Positions 1 through 7,279 of a stretch of DNA of 64,000 nt are shown in pieces (position 1 is the first letter of the stretch; every line of letters starts with the position of its first letter). The position numbers were made by a program, and so were the translations under genes. Origin of the DNA: Butyricicoccus_A sp963601915 (GTDB lineage: Bacteria; Bacillota; Clostridia; Oscillospirales; Butyricicoccaceae). The notes beneath the pieces are model-generated. The model had not been told where the DNA came from, did no database searches, and saw only the letters and a program-made list of their open reading frames with translations. The stretch lies in contig CAVCGL010000007.1 of assembly GCA_963601915.1 (NCBI GenBank), forward strand, positions 74,559-138,558, read 5' to 3'.

Positions 1-729
1 CAAAAATATCAGCCATCCATGAAGCTGTACACGTACATAACAGATGTTGGCGCACAGGACGAATGGATTGTTTCCGGCACAGATTTGTATTTCGTCGGTG
101 CAGAGGAAACCAAACTGGAATTGATGGTCAAAGGCATTCCGGCACAAAGCATTCACGTTTGCGGCATTCCGGTTCGACAAGATTTTCTGTATGCAGCACA
201 AGAAACATACAAACCACAGACGGAAATTTTGCTGATGGGTGGCGGACTGGGACTTCTTCCGTCGGTAGACGCCTGCCTCTCTGTCTTGGAGCAGTGCAAA
301 ACCGTACATGTCACGGTGATTACCGGCAAAAATCAGGCTTTGTATCACAAGCTGCGCGCACAATATCCCAAGATCACCGTCGTTGGATATACCGAACACG
401 TGGCACAGTATATGCGGCAGGCTGATTTGCTGGTGACAAAATCCGGCGGTGCGACGACATTTGAAGCGATACACAGCGAGACGCCGCTATATATTCTGCA
501 GCCGTTTCTGATGCAGGAATTTGCCAATGCGCAGTTCATTGAACAGCATCAAATTGGCTGTGTGGCATGGAAAAAGACACAAACCATTCCGCAAAATATC
601 TTGGTGTTGGCGCAGGATGTGCAGCGGCTGCACGCGATGAAACAGCACATGAAGCAACTAAAGCGCAGTTGGGAAGAAACTTGCCCTGCTGCCGCCTATG
701 AAGAAAACGAAGGGCAGGCGGTATCATGA
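1..729 (+). CDS. Glycolipid glycosyltransferase (MGDG synthase/UgtP-like), 5' truncated by window edge
   Basis: The reading frame is open from base 1, so the gene begins outside the window; the ATG at 19 is internal. What remains is the C-terminal part of a GT-B glycosyltransferase of the MGDG-synthase/UgtP family. These enzymes transfer glucose or galactose from a UDP-sugar to diacylglycerol at the inner membrane face to make glycolipids, which can anchor lipoteichoic acid. Visible signatures are the end of the acceptor-side domain (TDVGAQDEW, then a GIPVRQDF segment), a glycine-rich turn GGGLGLLP and the nucleotide-sugar motif TKSGGATTFEA followed by P and LQP. The stop overlaps the next start in ATGA, so translation is probably coupled to the deacetylase gene. 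Family assignment is good; sugar and number of transfers are not visible. Confidence 0.8.
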   Translation, partial: QKYQPSMKLYTYITDVGAQDEWIVSGTDLYFVGAEETKLELMVKGIPAQSIHVCGIPVRQDFLYAAQETYKPQTEILLMGGGLGLLPSVDACLSVLEQCKTVHVTVITGKNQALYHKLRAQYPKITVVGYTEHVAQYMRQADLLVTKSGGATTFEAIHSETPLYILQPFLMQEFANAQFIEQHQIGCVAWKKTQTIPQNILVLAQDVQRLHAMKQHMKQLKRSWEETCPAAAYEENEGQAVS

Positions 730-1409
730 ACACGTGGTATTTGCTTGGCGCCTGTACGGCTGTGCTGGCATACAGCATTATCCCTACGTATACGGCGAAG
801 ATTGTGCACCGCGTGCGCCGTAAGCGCGGCGGAAAAACCTTGTATTTGACCTTTGATGATGGACCGGATTTATTGTATACGCCGCAATTGCTGCGTCTGC
901 TTGCGCGGTATAACATCAAAGCGAGCTTTTTCGTTGTGGCGCAGTTTGCCGCACAGAATCCAGCTATCATTCAGCGCATGCAGGACGAGGGACATTTGGT
1001 CGGTGTCCATGGATTGGCACATAAAAATGGAATGCTGCAAACGCCGTGGCAGGCATACAGCGATTTTCGAGAAGCGCGGCAGACCATACAGCATTTGGGT
1101 GTAAACGTCCAATATTTTCGTCCGCCATGGGGACATTGGAATGTGGTATCTGCTTGCCAGATGTGCCGCGCTGGGATGAAACCGATGTTGTGGGATGTCA
1201 TGGCGCAGGATTGGAGTGCATCAGAGACTGCCAAGAGCATTGAAACCAAACTGTTGCAGCGCACGACAGGAGGCAGTATCATTTGCCTGCACGATGGACG
1301 CGGCAAAGACGATGCACCGGCAAGAACGATTGCGGCATTGCGCAAAACGATTCCGCAGTGGCTGGAGCAGGGATACCGATTTGATACGGTGGATCATTAT
1401 GGAACATAA
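726..1409 (+). CDS. Polysaccharide deacetylase (NodB domain), membrane-anchored
   Basis: A 227-residue protein with an N-terminal hydrophobic segment (about residues 3-22) followed by a basic stretch, then a carbohydrate-esterase-4 NodB domain. Motif 1 is LTFDDGPD (about 41-48), with the catalytic and metal aspartates. Motif 2 is HGLAH rather than the commoner HSxxH. Motif 3 is RPPWGHWN, and the C-terminal motifs are WDVMAQDW and a LHDGRG histidine. Such enzymes remove acetyl groups from N-acetyl sugars of peptidoglycan or other surface glycans outside the membrane. It overlaps the upstream glycosyltransferase by 4 bp and the downstream flippase-like gene by 11 bp, forming an envelope operon. 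Substrate is unknown; PdaA/PgdA-like roles are alternatives. Confidence 0.85.
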   Translation: MNTWYLLGACTAVLAYSIIPTYTAKIVHRVRRKRGGKTLYLTFDDGPDLLYTPQLLRLLARYNIKASFFVVAQFAAQNPAIIQRMQDEGHLVGVHGLAHKNGMLQTPWQAYSDFREARQTIQHLGVNVQYFRPPWGHWNVVSACQMCRAGMKPMLWDVMAQDWSASETAKSIETKLLQRTTGGSIICLHDGRGKDDAPARTIAALRKTIPQWLEQGYRFDTVDHYGT

Positions 1410-2448
1410 ATTGACAGGAAAACAGATTGCAGGCAATTTACTTCTGTTTGTCGGATTGATTGCCATTACCTTTTATTTTTTGCTGCGCGGACAAAATCCG
1501 AGAGAGCTTTGGCAGGCAGTGCGCAGCGCGCGCGTGTCGTTTATTGCCATTGCGGTTGGATGCATGTGCGTGTTCGTGCTCTGTGAGGGGATCGCTACAT
1601 GGCAGTGCTTGCGCTTGTTTGGCTGCCGCAATACGTTGCGCAGAAATATTTTTTATGCATTGGTCGGCTTTTTCTTTAGTTCTGTCACGCCGTCTGCCAG
1701 TGGCGGACAGCCAATGCAGCTCTATTATATGCATCGAGATATGATCGCGGTTCCGACGGCAACCTTGGCACTGCTGGTGCAGTTTTCTGTTTTTCAGTGT
1801 GTCACCATTGCCTTTGCCGCTGTTGGATTTGGAACCCAATATGCGCAGTTGGTGCAAGAGGGCGGCGCGTTTCGATATGCTTTTCTGCTTGGAACAGCGG
1901 TCAATGCAGTGCTGCTTGTCATCACATTGGCAATTATTTTTTCTAAGCGGGCAAGTGAAAGCCTCTTGCGTTTGGTCGTACAGCTGCTGACGCTGATACG
2001 CTATAAAAAGGTCGAGCAGATACAGCGGCAGTTGTCAGAGCAATTGGAGCTGTACCATCGCGGCACGCAGTATTTGCGTCAAAATATGCATATTTTGTGC
2101 CGTGTTGTCGGGATTACCATCGTACAGACCGTTGCATTTTATACGATTCCGTGCTGGGTTGCCATGGCATTGTATCCGGCCATGGCACATTCGTTTTTTG
2201 CTATTGCGGCGATGGAAGCGGTTTTGTATGTCAGTGTTTCGGCACTGCCGCTGCCCGGCTCCATCGGTGCCAGTGAGGGTGCTTTTTTGCTGCTGTTTCG
2301 TGCATTTATTCCGGGAGCAGCACTGCACAACGCGATGCTGCTCAGCCGCGGCGTCAGCTTTTACTTGTTTGTTGCGGGAAGCGGGTGCTCGGTTGCTCTG
2401 CATCATTTGTTTGAGCGGGCAAAACCAACACAAAAGCAAATACTATGA
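1399..2448 (+). CDS. Flippase-like integral membrane protein (LPG synthase TM family, UPF0104)
   Basis: I chose the ATG at 1399, inside the end of the deacetylase gene, because upstream residues in this frame are only the shadow of that gene. The resulting 349-residue protein is almost entirely hydrophobic, with about eight membrane segments. It shows the family signature SVTPSASGGQPMQ (early in the protein) and a later LPGSIGASEGAF motif. This is the family of the transmembrane half of lysyl-phosphatidylglycerol synthase (YbhN/AglD-like). In MprF that half flips lipids; stand-alone members are mostly uncharacterised. Co-transcription with a glycolipid synthase and a deacetylase suggests a role in presenting or moving a lipid-linked envelope component. 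It is followed by a hairpin terminator. Confidence 0.8.
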   Translation: MEHKLTGKQIAGNLLLFVGLIAITFYFLLRGQNPRELWQAVRSARVSFIAIAVGCMCVFVLCEGIATWQCLRLFGCRNTLRRNIFYALVGFFFSSVTPSASGGQPMQLYYMHRDMIAVPTATLALLVQFSVFQCVTIAFAAVGFGTQYAQLVQEGGAFRYAFLLGTAVNAVLLVITLAIIFSKRASESLLRLVVQLLTLIRYKKVEQIQRQLSEQLELYHRGTQYLRQNMHILCRVVGITIVQTVAFYTIPCWVAMALYPAMAHSFFAIAAMEAVLYVSVSALPLPGSIGASEGAFLLLFRAFIPGAALHNAMLLSRGVSFYLFVAGSGCSVALHHLFERAKPTQKQIL

Positions 2449-2451
2449 CAA

Positions 2452-2485
2452 CCGCCCTTCTCCTGTATTCGGAGAAGGGCGGTTT
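2452..2485 (+). terminator. Rho-independent terminator of the envelope operon
   Basis: A perfect 12-bp GC-rich stem (CCGCCCTTCTCC / GGAGAAGGGCGG) with a 7-nt loop and a short T run, starting 3 bp after the stop of the flippase-like gene. Confidence 0.85.
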
Positions 2486-2560
2486 GGCGTATCGGAAATT
2501 TACATGCTACATGCTGTGTAATTTGTTTGTAAGTCATGCGTAAGATGTTGGGAAAACGCA

Positions 2561-2589
2561 TTGACTTTTGTCCGTGTATGGGGCAAAAT
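2561..2589 (+). promoter_or_regulatory. Sigma-A-type promoter for the 31-codon gene
   Basis: TTGACT at 2561-2566 and CAAAAT at 2584-2589 are separated by exactly 17 bp and lie about 40 bp upstream of a strong ribosome-binding site and start codon. Confidence 0.65.
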
Positions 2590-2630
2590 AGGGGAGAACA
2601 AAAGAGAAGAGAGAGTAGGAGGTGATAGGT

Positions 2631-2726
2631 ATGTTCCAGATTCGGGACTATTCTCATTGCGAGCCGGATGTACCGGATATTGATGATCTGATCTTCGGTG
2701 ATGAGCAGCCGCAGAGCGAAAAGTAA
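2631..2726 (+). CDS. 31-residue acidic microprotein of unknown function
   Basis: The ATG at 2631 follows an excellent ribosome-binding site (AGGAGGTGATAG). It opens a 31-codon frame beginning MFQIRDYSHC and ending in a Ser-Glu-Lys tail. The product is strongly acidic (four Glu, six Asp), with one cysteine and one histidine side by side near residues 9-10, and no signal peptide or membrane helix. It has its own promoter 40 bp upstream and a hairpin terminator directly after, so it is a stand-alone transcription unit. I do not recognise the family. The signals argue for a genuine small protein, although a leader peptide or dual-function small RNA is possible. Confidence 0.6.
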   Translation: MFQIRDYSHCEPDVPDIDDLIFGDEQPQSEK

Positions 2727-2743
2727 AAAAGACAATTGAGGGA

Positions 2744-2777
2744 AATCATTCATTGGAAAAATGAGTGATTTTTTTAT
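2744..2777 (+). terminator. Terminator of the microprotein gene
   Basis: AATCATTCAT and ATGAGTGATT pair (one G-U) around a short loop and are followed by a run of T, 17 bp after the stop codon. Confidence 0.75.
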
Positions 2778-2791
2778 TTTATGCACAAGAA

Positions 2792-2824
2792 AAGACCATG
2801 CAGTGTTATGAACTGCATGGTCTT
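2792..2824. terminator. Bidirectional terminator between the microprotein gene and trmD
   Basis: A perfect 13-bp inverted repeat (AAGACCATGCAGT / ACTGCATGGTCTT) with a 7-nt loop. On the minus strand it is followed by TTTTCTTG and lies 22 bp past the trmD stop, so it most likely ends the ylxM-trmD operon. Confidence 0.8.
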
Positions 2825-2846
2825 CATTTTATGCGATTTCATGCGA

Positions 2847-3593
2847 TTAAAATCGGACGATACCGTCTTCCAAATAAATTTCATCCAGGATCTTTTGATC
2901 CTGTTTGCCTTGTGGTTCAAATTGCTCGAAGAGATCCGGACGTTGCTTGCGCGTGCGCGCAAGGCTCTGCTTTCTGCGCCATCGATCAATGTTGGCATGA
3001 TGACCGGACAGCAGAACTTCCGGAACCTCTCGGTCGTGCCAGACAGCTGGCTTGGTGTACTGTGGATACTCCAATAAGCCGTTCCAGTGGCTTTCATCAG
3101 TGAAGCAGACCTCTTCTGCCAGTACACCGGGAACCATACGGCAGACGGCGTCTGTGACCGCCATAGCGGGGATTTCGCCGCCAGTGAGGACAAAATCACC
3201 GATGGAGATCTCTTCGTCTACACATTCGTCAATGAAACGCTGGTCAATGCCTTCGTAGTGACCGCACACGATAACGATATGCTCGTGTGCCAGCAGTTCA
3301 CGAGCCTTTTCCTGACAAAATGGCTTGCCTTGTGCGCTCATCAGGACGGTATGCACGTGCTTGCCGCCGGTTACATGCTGGTGACAGCGGAACAGGGGAT
3401 CGGCCTGCATAACCATGCCTTTTCCGCCGCCGTATGGCGTGTCATCGACGCGATTGTGCTTGTCTAAGGTAAAATCACGGATGTTGGTCGCCTGAATGCT
3501 CACAAGCCCTGCCTGCTGTGCACGACCGATGATACTCGTCTGCATGACCGCATCAATCATTTCTGGAAACAGCGTTAAAATATCAAATTTCAT
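2847..3593 (-). CDS. trmD: tRNA (guanine-37-N1)-methyltransferase TrmD
   Basis: A 248-residue SPOUT methyltransferase that methylates N1 of G37 next to the anticodon using S-adenosylmethionine, preventing +1 frameshifting. The N-terminus MKFDILTLFPEM, the YGGGKGMVMQADP segment (about 55-67) and the trefoil-knot region ISIGDFVLTGGEIPAM (about 130-145) are diagnostic. Length matches the family. It overlaps rimM by 11 bp and is the last gene of the operon. Confidence 0.97.
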   Translation of the reverse strand: MKFDILTLFPEMIDAVMQTSIIGRAQQAGLVSIQATNIRDFTLDKHNRVDDTPYGGGKGMVMQADPLFRCHQHVTGGKHVHTVLMSAQGKPFCQEKARELLAHEHIVIVCGHYEGIDQRFIDECVDEEISIGDFVLTGGEIPAMAVTDAVCRMVPGVLAEEVCFTDESHWNGLLEYPQYTKPAVWHDREVPEVLLSGHHANIDRWRRKQSLARTRKQRPDLFEQFEPQGKQDQKILDEIYLEDGIVRF

Positions 3594-4092
3594 CGCTCAA
3601 CAGTCCTTCAATCGTGTGAACCGTGACACGGCCATTTTCCAAATCAACTTCCTTCAAGAATTCCGGCACGCCCGGAATCATGTGCTGGGTCTTGCCGTCC
3701 TGAATGACGTACAAATCACCGGCTGGGCCGTCAGAAATTTCTTTGACTACACCGATTTCGCGTCCAACGCGCTCGTCATATACCGGCAGACCGATGACAT
3801 CCTGAATGAAGAAAGCGCCTTCCTCCAGCTCTACATCGTCGCGGTTCATGTACAGCGTCATGCCGCGCATAGCCTGCGCTTGTTCTACCGTGTCTACGCC
3901 CTCCAGATGCATGAGCACACAGCCCTTGTGTACTTTCGCTGAGGTGATGGTAATCGGAGACTGATCCTTGCGATACAGCGTGTCAAACTCAGCCAAAAAA
4001 TCCGGGGAGTCGCACCACGGCTGTACTTTGATGTCACCGCGAATGCCGTGCGTGTTTACGATCTTGCCAATTTCCAGATATTGCTTTTTCAT
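3583..4092 (-). CDS. rimM: 16S rRNA processing protein RimM
   Basis: A 169-residue protein with the usual two-part RimM structure: an N-terminal beta-barrel domain (IGKIVNTHGIRGDIKVQPW near the start) and a C-terminal PRC-barrel domain (about residue 95 onward, with VIGLPVYDE and IPGVPEFLKEVD). It assists maturation of the 30S head and binds ribosomal protein S19. The start has a GGAGG site directly upstream. It overlaps trmD and is separated from khpA by a hairpin that could attenuate transcription. Confidence 0.95.
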   Translation of the reverse strand: MKKQYLEIGKIVNTHGIRGDIKVQPWCDSPDFLAEFDTLYRKDQSPITITSAKVHKGCVLMHLEGVDTVEQAQAMRGMTLYMNRDDVELEEGAFFIQDVIGLPVYDERVGREIGVVKEISDGPAGDLYVIQDGKTQHMIPGVPEFLKEVDLENGRVTVHTIEGLLSDEI

Positions 4093-4125
4093 CGAGAATC
4101 CTCCAAGGTGAAAAGAGTAGAAAAA

Positions 4126-4146
4126 AAGAGCCGCGCCGCGGCTCTT
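4126..4146 (-). terminator. Hairpin plus T-run inside the operon, between khpA and rimM
   Basis: A near-perfect palindrome (AAGAGCCG / CGGCTCTT with a CGCCG centre) that on the minus strand is followed by seven T residues. By sequence it is an intrinsic terminator sitting 9 bp after the khpA stop and upstream of rimM. It probably allows partial readthrough, giving less rimM-trmD than rpsP-khpA transcript. Confidence 0.75.
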
Positions 4147-4154
4147 GAAAAGAT

Positions 4155-4385
4155 TCAGTCGACAATTTCGACAGTGACCTTTTTATTTTGACGATTACCG
4201 GCCGCCTTCATCAAGGTGCGAATTTCCTTCGCTATGCGACCATGACGGCCGATGACCTTACCCATATCATCAGGAGCAACACGGAGCTCGAAGACGATCT
4301 CCTCTCCCTGCATGGTTTCGGTTACATTGACGGCGTCCGGGTCGTTAACAAGGTTCTTTGCGATGTAGGTCAAAAGTTCTTTCAT
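4155..4385 (-). CDS. khpA: KH-domain RNA-binding protein KhpA (YlqC)
   Basis: A 76-residue single KH domain with the nucleic-acid-binding IGxxG-type loop seen as VIGRHGRIAKEI (about 43-54). KhpA forms a complex with KhpB/Jag and binds many RNAs, influencing cell size and division in Firmicutes. Its place between rpsP and rimM is typical for the phylum. Length and position leave little doubt. Confidence 0.93.
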   Translation of the reverse strand: MKELLTYIAKNLVNDPDAVNVTETMQGEEIVFELRVAPDDMGKVIGRHGRIAKEIRTLMKAAGNRQNKKVTVEIVD

Positions 4386-4407
4386 CTAAAACAACCTCAC
4401 TTGATTT

Positions 4408-4656
4408 TTACAGTACGCCGGTTTTCTTCAGCAGTACGCGAACAGTGTCGGTCGGCTGTGCGCCGTTCTTGATCCACTGCTGTGCGCGCTCGCTGTCAAT
4501 CTTGATTTCAACCGGATCGGTCAGCGGGTTGTAAGTGCCGATTTCCTCGATGAAACGACCATCGCGCGGGAAACGGGAATCTGCGACAACGACACGGTAG
4601 AAAGGAGCCTTCTTAGCACCCAGTCTGCGAAGTCTGATTTTTACCATTGTTTTCAC
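4408..4656 (-). CDS. rpsP: 30S ribosomal protein S16
   Basis: An 82-residue protein beginning MVKIRLRRLGAKKAPFYRVV after a two-codon extension (MKT), and containing ADSRFPRDGRFIEEIGTYNP, both diagnostic of S16. The ATG at 4656 is preceded by a strong AGGAGG site; a second in-frame ATG at 4647 gives the canonical N-terminus. The gene lies 44 bp downstream of ffh and 22 bp upstream of khpA. Confidence 0.97.
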   Translation of the reverse strand: MKTMVKIRLRRLGAKKAPFYRVVVADSRFPRDGRFIEEIGTYNPLTDPVEIKIDSERAQQWIKNGAQPTDTVRVLLKKTGVL

Positions 4657-4700
4657 CTCCTGTGAATTGATTATTGTAAATATCTTTACACAAAATTAAA

Positions 4701-6080
4701 TTAGAACGGGAAGCGGAAGCCTCCGCGCTTGCCAAGATTGCCGAGACTAGGGAAGCCCATACCACCCTTTTTGCGTCCCTTCTTGGACATGTTGTTGAAC
4801 TGACGAGTCATCTTTTGCATCATCTCGAACTGCTTGAGCAGACGATTGACATCTTCGATTTTGAGACCGCAGCCCGCCGCAATACGCTTCTTGCGGCTGA
4901 AGTTGATGATGGACGGATTATCGCGCTCTTTTGGCGTCATAGACTGAATAATCGCCTTGGTGTGACCAACTGCTTTGGTGTCAACCTGTGCGCCAGCCAG
5001 GGCACTTGCGTCCATGCCCGGAATCATTTTGAGCATACTCTGCATTTTTTCCGGATCTTCAAACTGTCCGAGCTGATCGGCAAAATCGGTCAAGGTCAGA
5101 CGGTTTGCGCGAACCTTCTTTTCCAGCTCCGCTGCCTTTTTGGCATCGTAGTTTTCCTGTGCCTTCTCGATAAGCGTGAGCATGTCGCCCATGCCGAGAA
5201 TACGGGAAGCCATACGATCCGGATGGAACGGTTCAATATCACCCAGCTTTTCGCCGGTACCGATGAATTTAATCGGCTTGCCGGTGACCGCTTTGGTGGA
5301 AAGGGCAGCGCCGCCGCGTGCGTCGCCATCCATTTTTGCCATCAAAATACCGTCGATTCCCAGCGCTTCGTCAAACGCAGAAGCTACGTTGACAGCGTCC
5401 TGTCCGGTCATCGCATCGACAACCAGCATAATCTCAGACGGCTTTACCGTGGCTTTGATGTTTTTCAGCTCATCCATCAAAGCTTCATCAATGTGCAGAC
5501 GGCCTGCTGTATCCAGCAAAACCAAATCATACGCATTTTTCTTTGCGTAATCGACACCTGCTTTGGCAATCTCGACCGGATCGCCCTGTCCCATTTCAAA
5601 AACGGGAATATCTAACTTTCCGCCGACGACCTTCAGCTGTTCGATTGCTGCCGGACGATAAACGTCACAGGCAACGAGGAGCGGTCTGCGCTGCTGCTGC
5701 TTTTTGAGCAGGCCTGCGAGCTTGGCGCCGTTTGTTGTTTTACCGGCACCCTGCAAACCGACCATCATAATCACTGTTGGTGGATTCGGGGAAATGTTGA
5801 TTTTCTGATTGGAACCGCCCATGAGTTTGGTCAGTTCTTCGTTTACAATCTTGATAACCTGCTGAGCAGGGGAAAGGCTTTCAAGAATCTCAGCACCTGT
5901 TGCGCGTTCCGTCACCGTCTTGGTGAACTGCTTGACGACCTTGAAGTTGACGTCCGCTTCGAGCAGAGCCAGCTTGATCTCGCGCATGGCGCTCTTGACA
6001 TCGGCTTCGCTCAGCCGACCACGGTTTTTGAGCTTCTTAAAGGCAGAAGTGATTTTTTCAGAAAGACCTTCAAATGCCAT
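4701..6080 (-). CDS. ffh: Signal recognition particle protein Ffh
   Basis: A 459-residue SRP54 GTPase that binds signal peptides of nascent membrane proteins and docks with FtsY. The N domain (1-85) is followed by the G domain with the P-loop GLQGAGKTT (about 108-116), DTAGRLHIDEAL and the DGDARGGAALS motif. The methionine-rich M domain follows, with IPGM and the RNA-binding segment SRKKRIAAGCGL. The C-terminus is the usual Gly/Lys-rich GKRGGFRF type tail. It starts 9 bp after ylxM, its regular partner. Confidence 0.97.
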   Translation of the reverse strand: MAFEGLSEKITSAFKKLKNRGRLSEADVKSAMREIKLALLEADVNFKVVKQFTKTVTERATGAEILESLSPAQQVIKIVNEELTKLMGGSNQKINISPNPPTVIMMVGLQGAGKTTNGAKLAGLLKKQQQRRPLLVACDVYRPAAIEQLKVVGGKLDIPVFEMGQGDPVEIAKAGVDYAKKNAYDLVLLDTAGRLHIDEALMDELKNIKATVKPSEIMLVVDAMTGQDAVNVASAFDEALGIDGILMAKMDGDARGGAALSTKAVTGKPIKFIGTGEKLGDIEPFHPDRMASRILGMGDMLTLIEKAQENYDAKKAAELEKKVRANRLTLTDFADQLGQFEDPEKMQSMLKMIPGMDASALAGAQVDTKAVGHTKAIIQSMTPKERDNPSIINFSRKKRIAAGCGLKIEDVNRLLKQFEMMQKMTRQFNNMSKKGRKKGGMGFPSLGNLGKRGGFRFPF

Positions 6081-6089
6081 GATTTCTCC

Positions 6090-6455
6090 TTATTCAGACA
6101 GCTGTCTTGTGATTTGCAAGGCTTGCTCACACAGCTCAGCAATCTTCGGGTCATGATACCGTGTATTGTTCATGCCGCGCAGATCCCATACAATATCGGC
6201 CAGTTTTTCCAGATTTGCCTGTGTCTGACCGTATTTGGATACCAAGCCGAGTTTTTCCTCGGTGGCACGCAGGGTATGTTCTGCTCGCATGATGCCATCC
6301 CGCACGCCCTGCCGCGTAATTCCCATGTGCTCAGAGATTTCCGCGAGGGACAAATCGTCATTGTAATACAGATCGAACAATTCCTTTTGCTTGTCTGTCA
6401 GAATATCGCCGTAAAAATCGAAGAGCATACACATCTCAAATGTTTTGTTCTTCAT
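6090..6455 (-). CDS. ylxM: YlxM/p13-like putative helix-turn-helix protein (UPF0122)
   Basis: A 121-residue protein with the family pattern LFDFYGDILTDKQKELFDLY near the N-terminus. A sigma-70 region-4-like helix-turn-helix follows (about 38-62, LAEISEHMGITRQGVRDGI). Members are almost always encoded immediately upstream of ffh and are thought to modulate SRP pathway expression or activity; the biochemical role is unresolved. It is the first gene of the operon and has a strong promoter and repeat-containing leader upstream. Confidence 0.93.
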   Translation of the reverse strand: MKNKTFEMCMLFDFYGDILTDKQKELFDLYYNDDLSLAEISEHMGITRQGVRDGIMRAEHTLRATEEKLGLVSKYGQTQANLEKLADIVWDLRGMNNTRYHDPKIAELCEQALQITRQLSE

Positions 6456-6479
6456 AACAGCTCCTTCAGTCAGCGCGGG

Positions 6480-6520
6480 TTGTAAAGGCTTTTTGCTTTG
6501 TAAAGGCGTTTGCCTTTACA
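6480..6520 (-). repeat. Triple TGTAAAGGC repeat in the ylxM leader
   Basis: On the plus strand TGTAAAGGC occurs at 6481-6489 and 6499-6507, and its exact reverse complement at 6512-6520. The last two form a 9-bp perfect hairpin with a 4-nt loop in the 5' leader between the ylxM promoter and start codon. It could be an operator for an unknown regulator or an alternative-folding RNA element. Confidence 0.55.
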
Positions 6521-6531
6521 TTGCGGTTGCT

Positions 6532-6560
6532 ATTTTACCGCAGAATTCCCCTGTTGTCAA
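6532..6560 (-). promoter_or_regulatory. Promoter of the ylxM-ffh-rpsP-khpA-rimM-trmD operon
   Basis: On the minus strand TTGACA (plus 6555-6560) and TAAAAT (plus 6532-6537) are spaced by exactly 17 bp. The -35 box overlaps the stop codon of the upstream VanZ gene, and the leader to the ylxM start is about 70 nt. Confidence 0.8.
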
Positions 6561-7087
6561 GATCTTTTTCGGGATTTTTTTCGCGTTTTTTTCAGAATGG
6601 TCAAAATGACAAAAGAAATACAATCCAAGAACAGCAAAAGCAGTGAAACGGACATACCGCCGAGCACATTGAGAATCAAATCGTCAATATCGCAGGAGCC
6701 GAGACCGGTGAAATATTGTGTGATTTCAATGGCACCGCTCAGGGCAAGACTGAAGAAAAACGTGAACTTCAAGCTCAGCTTGCGGCGCAGCAGAGGAATT
6801 AGGACGCCGATGGGCATGAAGGCAACAATGTTGCCGACGATATTTTGAAAGGCGATGGTATCGGAAACGCGACCGGAAAACAAATAGAAGCGGATGGTTT
6901 GAAATGGGATGAGATTGACGCGCGTCAGCTTTAACTCATCTTTGTCATTGAGGATATTGATAATGGTATTGTAATCAAATTTAAATAGGATGACTTTGAG
7001 TAGTAGGATCAAATACGCAATGAGACAAATCCATAAAAATACAGTTACTGCGAGAGAACGGGGTCTTTTTTGTTTCAACGCAATCAT
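6557..7087 (-). CDS. VanZ-family membrane protein
   Basis: A 176-residue protein with about four membrane segments and the VanZ signatures: NIVGNIVAFMPIGVLIP in the middle and the E-x-x-Q pattern in SGAIEITQYFTGLGSCDIDDL with the N-x-x-G of ILNVLGG. VanZ proteins are linked to low-level teicoplanin resistance, but chromosomal members are common in Clostridia and their function is mostly unknown. It is monocistronic, immediately upstream of the ylxM promoter. Start is the ATG preceded by GAAAGGAGA. Confidence 0.85.
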   Translation of the reverse strand: MIALKQKRPRSLAVTVFLWICLIAYLILLLKVILFKFDYNTIINILNDKDELKLTRVNLIPFQTIRFYLFSGRVSDTIAFQNIVGNIVAFMPIGVLIPLLRRKLSLKFTFFFSLALSGAIEITQYFTGLGSCDIDDLILNVLGGMSVSLLLLFLDCISFVILTILKKTRKKSRKRS

Positions 7088-7279
7088 TCTCCTTTCGTTT
7101 CTTTATTGATTACCCATGATAACACGCAGCATACGGAAATGCAATGTGGAACATTACAGAAATGAAAAATCCATAGGGAATCCTGTATGAAATGGTAGAC
7201 GAACGGGAAAAACAGCGATATAATACGTATTGTCTGAAGTCCGAACCGATTTTGGGGGCTGGGCAGTAGGGAGAATATT

